From Carnegiea gigantea (taxonomy: Eukaryota; Streptophyta; Magnoliopsida; Caryophyllales; Cactaceae): a stretch of DNA of 64,000 bases. Below, piece after piece: positions 61,150-64,000 of the stretch. Under the pieces are notes generated by a model. It searched no databases, was not told where the DNA came from, and saw only the letters and a list, made by a program, of their open reading frames with translations. How positions within the stretch are numbered: the stretch's first letter is position 1; each line of letters begins with the position of its first letter. The stretch is from NCBI GenBank assembly GCA_029747015.1, contig JAKOGI010001558.1:152305-216304 (forward strand), read 5' to 3'. Position numbers and translations under genes: made by a program.

Positions 61150-62052
61150 ACTCCTCGCTGCTCATACCACTTTCGTGCGTATCGGTTCTGTTCAAGGCCC
61201 ATGGCCAAGCGGCAAACCGTGTCGTAAAGTGGTTCTTCAAGTCTTCATACCACTTTCGTGCGTATCGGTTCCGTTCAAGGCCCATGGCCAAGCGGGGAAC
61301 CGTGTCGCAAGTGGTTCTTCAAGTCTTCATACCACTTTCGTGCGTATCAATTCCGTTCAAGGCCCATGGCCAAGCAACGAACTATGTCACAAGTGGTTCT
61401 TCAAGTCTTCATGCCACTTTCGTACGTATCAGTTCCGTTCACGGCCCATGGCCAAACAGCGAACCGTGTTGTAAGTGGTTCTTCAAGTCTTCATGCCACT
61501 TTCATGCGTATCAGTTTCGTTCAAGGCCCATGGCTAAACAGCGAACCGTGTCGCAAGTGGTTCTTCAAATCTTCATACCACTTTCGTGCGTATCAGTTCC
61601 GTTCAAGGCCCATGGCTAAGCAGCGAACCGTGTCGCAAGTGGTTCTTCAAGTTTTCATACCACTTTTGTGTGTATCAGTTCCGTTCAAGGCCCTTAGCCA
61701 AGCAGCGAACCGTGTTGTAAGTGGTTCTTCAAGTCTTTATACTACTTTTGTGCGTATCAGTTCCGTTCAAGGTCCTTGACCAAGCAGCGAATCATGTCGC
61801 AAGTGGTTCTTCAAGTCTTCAGACCACTTTCGTACGTATCAGTTCCGTTCAAGGCCCACGGCCAAGCAGCGAACCGTGTTGCAAGTGGGTCTTCATACCA
61901 CTTTTATGCGTATCAATTCCGTTCAAGGCCCATGGCTAGGCAGCGAACCGTGTCGTAAGTGGTTCTTCAACTCTTCAGACCACTTTTGTGCGTATCAGTT
62001 CCGTTCAAGGTCCTTGGCCGAGCAACGAACAGTGTCGCAAGTTATTCTTTAA
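61150..62052. repeat. Tandem array, 82-bp unit, 11 copies
   Basis: The anchor GCGTATC (or variant) occurs at 61177, 61260, 61342, 61424, 61506, 61588, 61670, 61752, 61834, 61908 and 61990: steps of 83, then 82 throughout, with one of 74 from an 8-bp deletion. Each unit has CAGTTCCGTTCAAGGCCC, GCGAACCGTGTCGCAAGTGG and TTCTTCAAGTCTTCATACCA. Units appear roughly 85-95% alike. Frames across it are repeat translations. Confidence 0.95.
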
Positions 62053-64000
62053 ATGCTTCTCAACCTGCACAAGCAACATTACAAGAGCCCAAAAAAAAAG
62101 AAAAAAAAGAAAAGGGGTCTCAGCATTCAAAAAAAAAAGCGATCTACCAACAAGTGAGCATAAGCGACAAAAAAAATGTCATCTTCCAGCAAGTGAGCAT
62201 GATGTCGCGATATGCGCAAAATGCAATATTAAATGAATACAATGTTACAACGATTCAGACAGACGTGAGAAGACTCATCAGCTAATAAAAGGGATTCCTA
62301 TAGATGCATTTCAGCCAGAGTCGTAACTTTTATTGTTCTTGGTCAAAAAATGGCAATTTCTTCAAGGCATAACATTGCAAACGTCAAAAATAGGTCAAGT
62401 TACAGGCAACTCATGACGTAATCCAAAAAAAAGGGGAAAAATTCATTAATCCTAAAGATTAGTACTTAGCTTTGTGCAAGTTATTCAATCCACCAAAAAA
62501 AAAAAAAAGAGCATTTGACTTTCACATTTCAAGGAAGCCAATGAAGACCAAAGTGGGAAGGCATCAAACAGCAAGCCAATGAAAACCAAAGTGGCAAGGC
62601 GCTAAACAGCAATAAGAACATCAACATGCAAACAATAAAAACAAGAGGAAAAGTAAAGCAACACTTTGGTGAAATTTAGCAACAAATCTCCATTTCCATT
62701 TCATAGAAAAGTCCTGCGAAGAGAAGAAATGGTGCGTTACATATGCCATTGATGAGAACCACTCCAGAACAACCCCAGAAAGCAAATACGCATACTCATC
62801 ATCAATTGCCAAGCCAAGGAAGGGGGGGGGGGGGGGGGCGAAAACATTCCACTCACGTTACTCAAATCATGCCCAAGGTCAACCAACCCACCAAGCCCCA
62901 TTTCAATCCCTTTTCTCTCTCTTCCTCACAAGCATGCCCAAATTATGAACCTACTAGGTGTCTCCTCAATCTATCGGATTCCACCCAAAAGAAAAAGGGT
63001 TTCTCATCAATATAAGATCATCATCAAGGGCTCTCAAGTTCTGTCAATGGTTAGCAACAATAATGCTCTTATTTGCGGTAAACGTCAAGTTTAGCATCAC
63101 TATAAAAGCAAGTCATCAACAAACCCAAAAAAAAAAAAGAAAAAAATCCAATCCCAACCCCAGAAAAATGAAAACCATTGCTCTTTCATGAAGAGGAAGG
63201 AGGGTAGCATGGAATTTGACCCAAAAAAAAAAAGAGAGCACAAAGTCGAAAGGAGATGGAAAAAAGATGGATAAAGTTTATACCTTTGATCAAAAATGGT
63301 GGTACACAAGATCAAGTCTTGGGGGGGCTTCCACCGGAGGTTGGTATGCAACAACAGCAGCCACCAAAAAAAAGGGGGGTTGGATTTCTATGCAATGGAT
63401 GCTCTGTTTCTGGGTTTCGGCTGGGAGGAAATGAGGAAGAGATGAGGACTGTGCAGAAGGGCACCGAAGGTGATGCTCGGGTTTAAGGCAAAACCAGCAA
63501 CATGAATGGTTGAAAAATGGTGGTGCAAGGTCCAGCCTTTGGGGGCGTTCACCGTGAACAGTAGCGGCTAGGCATCAGATTAGCAAGGTTCGTTGCAGCT
63601 GGAGAATGACAAAGAGGAAGAAGAATAGTGACTGGGCGGCGAAGATGATGTCAGGTTTTTGGGCGTTGGTGGCTGCTCGAAGAGGAGGAAGAAGAAGGAT
63701 GAACAGTGACCTGATCACGTGCATTAGGCGTGCTGCCTTAAGAGGAGCCAGACTAGGCCAGCTTGGAAAAAACAGAGAAGCCCAGCCCGTGCCTGAGAAA
63801 TAAAGAGGAAAAAAAAAAAAGAGCCCCAAAATGGGCCAGGCCGAGTGGAAAAAAGAGGAGACCAGGAAGGGAGCTGGCAGTCACGTGCTCCTCACATGTT
63901 CTTTTAAGTGAAAATGAAACCAAATCTTGGACTGGGTCAAGAGGGCAGCCCGGTCCATCCCCACAAAAGAAAAATCAGAGAAAAAAAGAGAGGAGGAAGG
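62053..64000. other. Retroelement 3' region, non-coding to window end
   Basis: A-run and G-run rich DNA, including 18 G at 62821-62838 and many AAAAAAAA runs. A 38-bp tandem pair (CCAATGAAGACCAAAGTGGG and variant) lies at 62538-62612. No pol, LTR end or host gene recognised. It is probably still part of element 2, whose 3' LTR would be past the window. Confidence 0.4.

Noticed and set aside
61175..61958. Open frame of 173 residues and companions
   Set aside because: Read-through of the 82-bp tandem array. The repetitive peptide changes frame with each unit because 82 is not a multiple of three.
61150..62052. CRISPR-like array
   Set aside because: Whole units repeat without unique spacers, in a plant retroelement context.

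Overview
The window is nuclear DNA from a seed plant, most likely a eudicot or other broad-leaved angiosperm. It is AT-rich, has spliced genes with GT-AG introns, and is dominated by plant-type LTR retrotransposons, small TIR elements, a TRIM, an RTE-type LINE fragment and long microsatellites. I cannot name the species. Three host genes are supported. All coordinates were read by eye.

Host genes. (1) A MscS-like mechanosensitive channel of the plasma-membrane MSL class lies on the minus strand: exon 1 at 13583-15795, exon 2 at 12137-12260, exon 3 at 39-332. The remaining 3' exons fall outside the window. Exons 2 and 3 are separated by an 11.8-kb intron full of mobile elements. (2) TAF8, a TFIID subunit, is a single uninterrupted plus-strand CDS at 40972-42090. 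(3) EMC5/MMgT, a small ER membrane complex subunit, is on the minus strand in four exons (49233-49305, 49089-49141, 48869-48969, 42917-43010). The splice phases join into a 106-residue protein. Its last intron is 5.9 kb and holds two related hAT-like elements, a MITE and a duplicated block. TAF8 and EMC5 converge, 826 bp apart.

Repeat layout. 0.3-12.1 kb (MSL intron 2): TRIM, a decayed gypsy gag, a 3.5-kb AT-rich composite with an RTE LINE tail inside it, and a satellite-like repeat. 17.0-17.4 kb: a very long (AT)/(AC) microsatellite. 19.0-20.7 kb: a 0.9-kb foldback element directly abutting a hAT-type MITE. 22.0-23.5 kb: a minus-strand chromovirus integrase fragment. 23.5-36.5 kb: a nested cluster in which one LTR of a Tat/Ogre-like element is broken into three pieces by a 2.3-kb insertion and by a 6.9-kb minus-strand gag-only element. 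36.5-39.1 kb: copia-like and gypsy-like LTR pieces. 49.7-52.9 kb: a small chromovirus-like element, heavily deleted, whose two LTR copies are inverted relative to each other. 56.9-64.0 kb: a second Tat/Ogre-like element with 5' LTR, degenerate gag and no recognisable pol, followed by two tandem-repeat arrays (44-45 bp and 82 bp units).

The host genes are ordinary housekeeping or signalling genes, and I see no operon-like or novel multi-gene system. The interesting content is genome structure: reciprocal empty insertion sites in a duplicated block, an LTR split over 10 kb, an inverted-LTR element, satellite-like arrays born inside a retroelement, and essential genes kept intact across very large repeat-filled introns.
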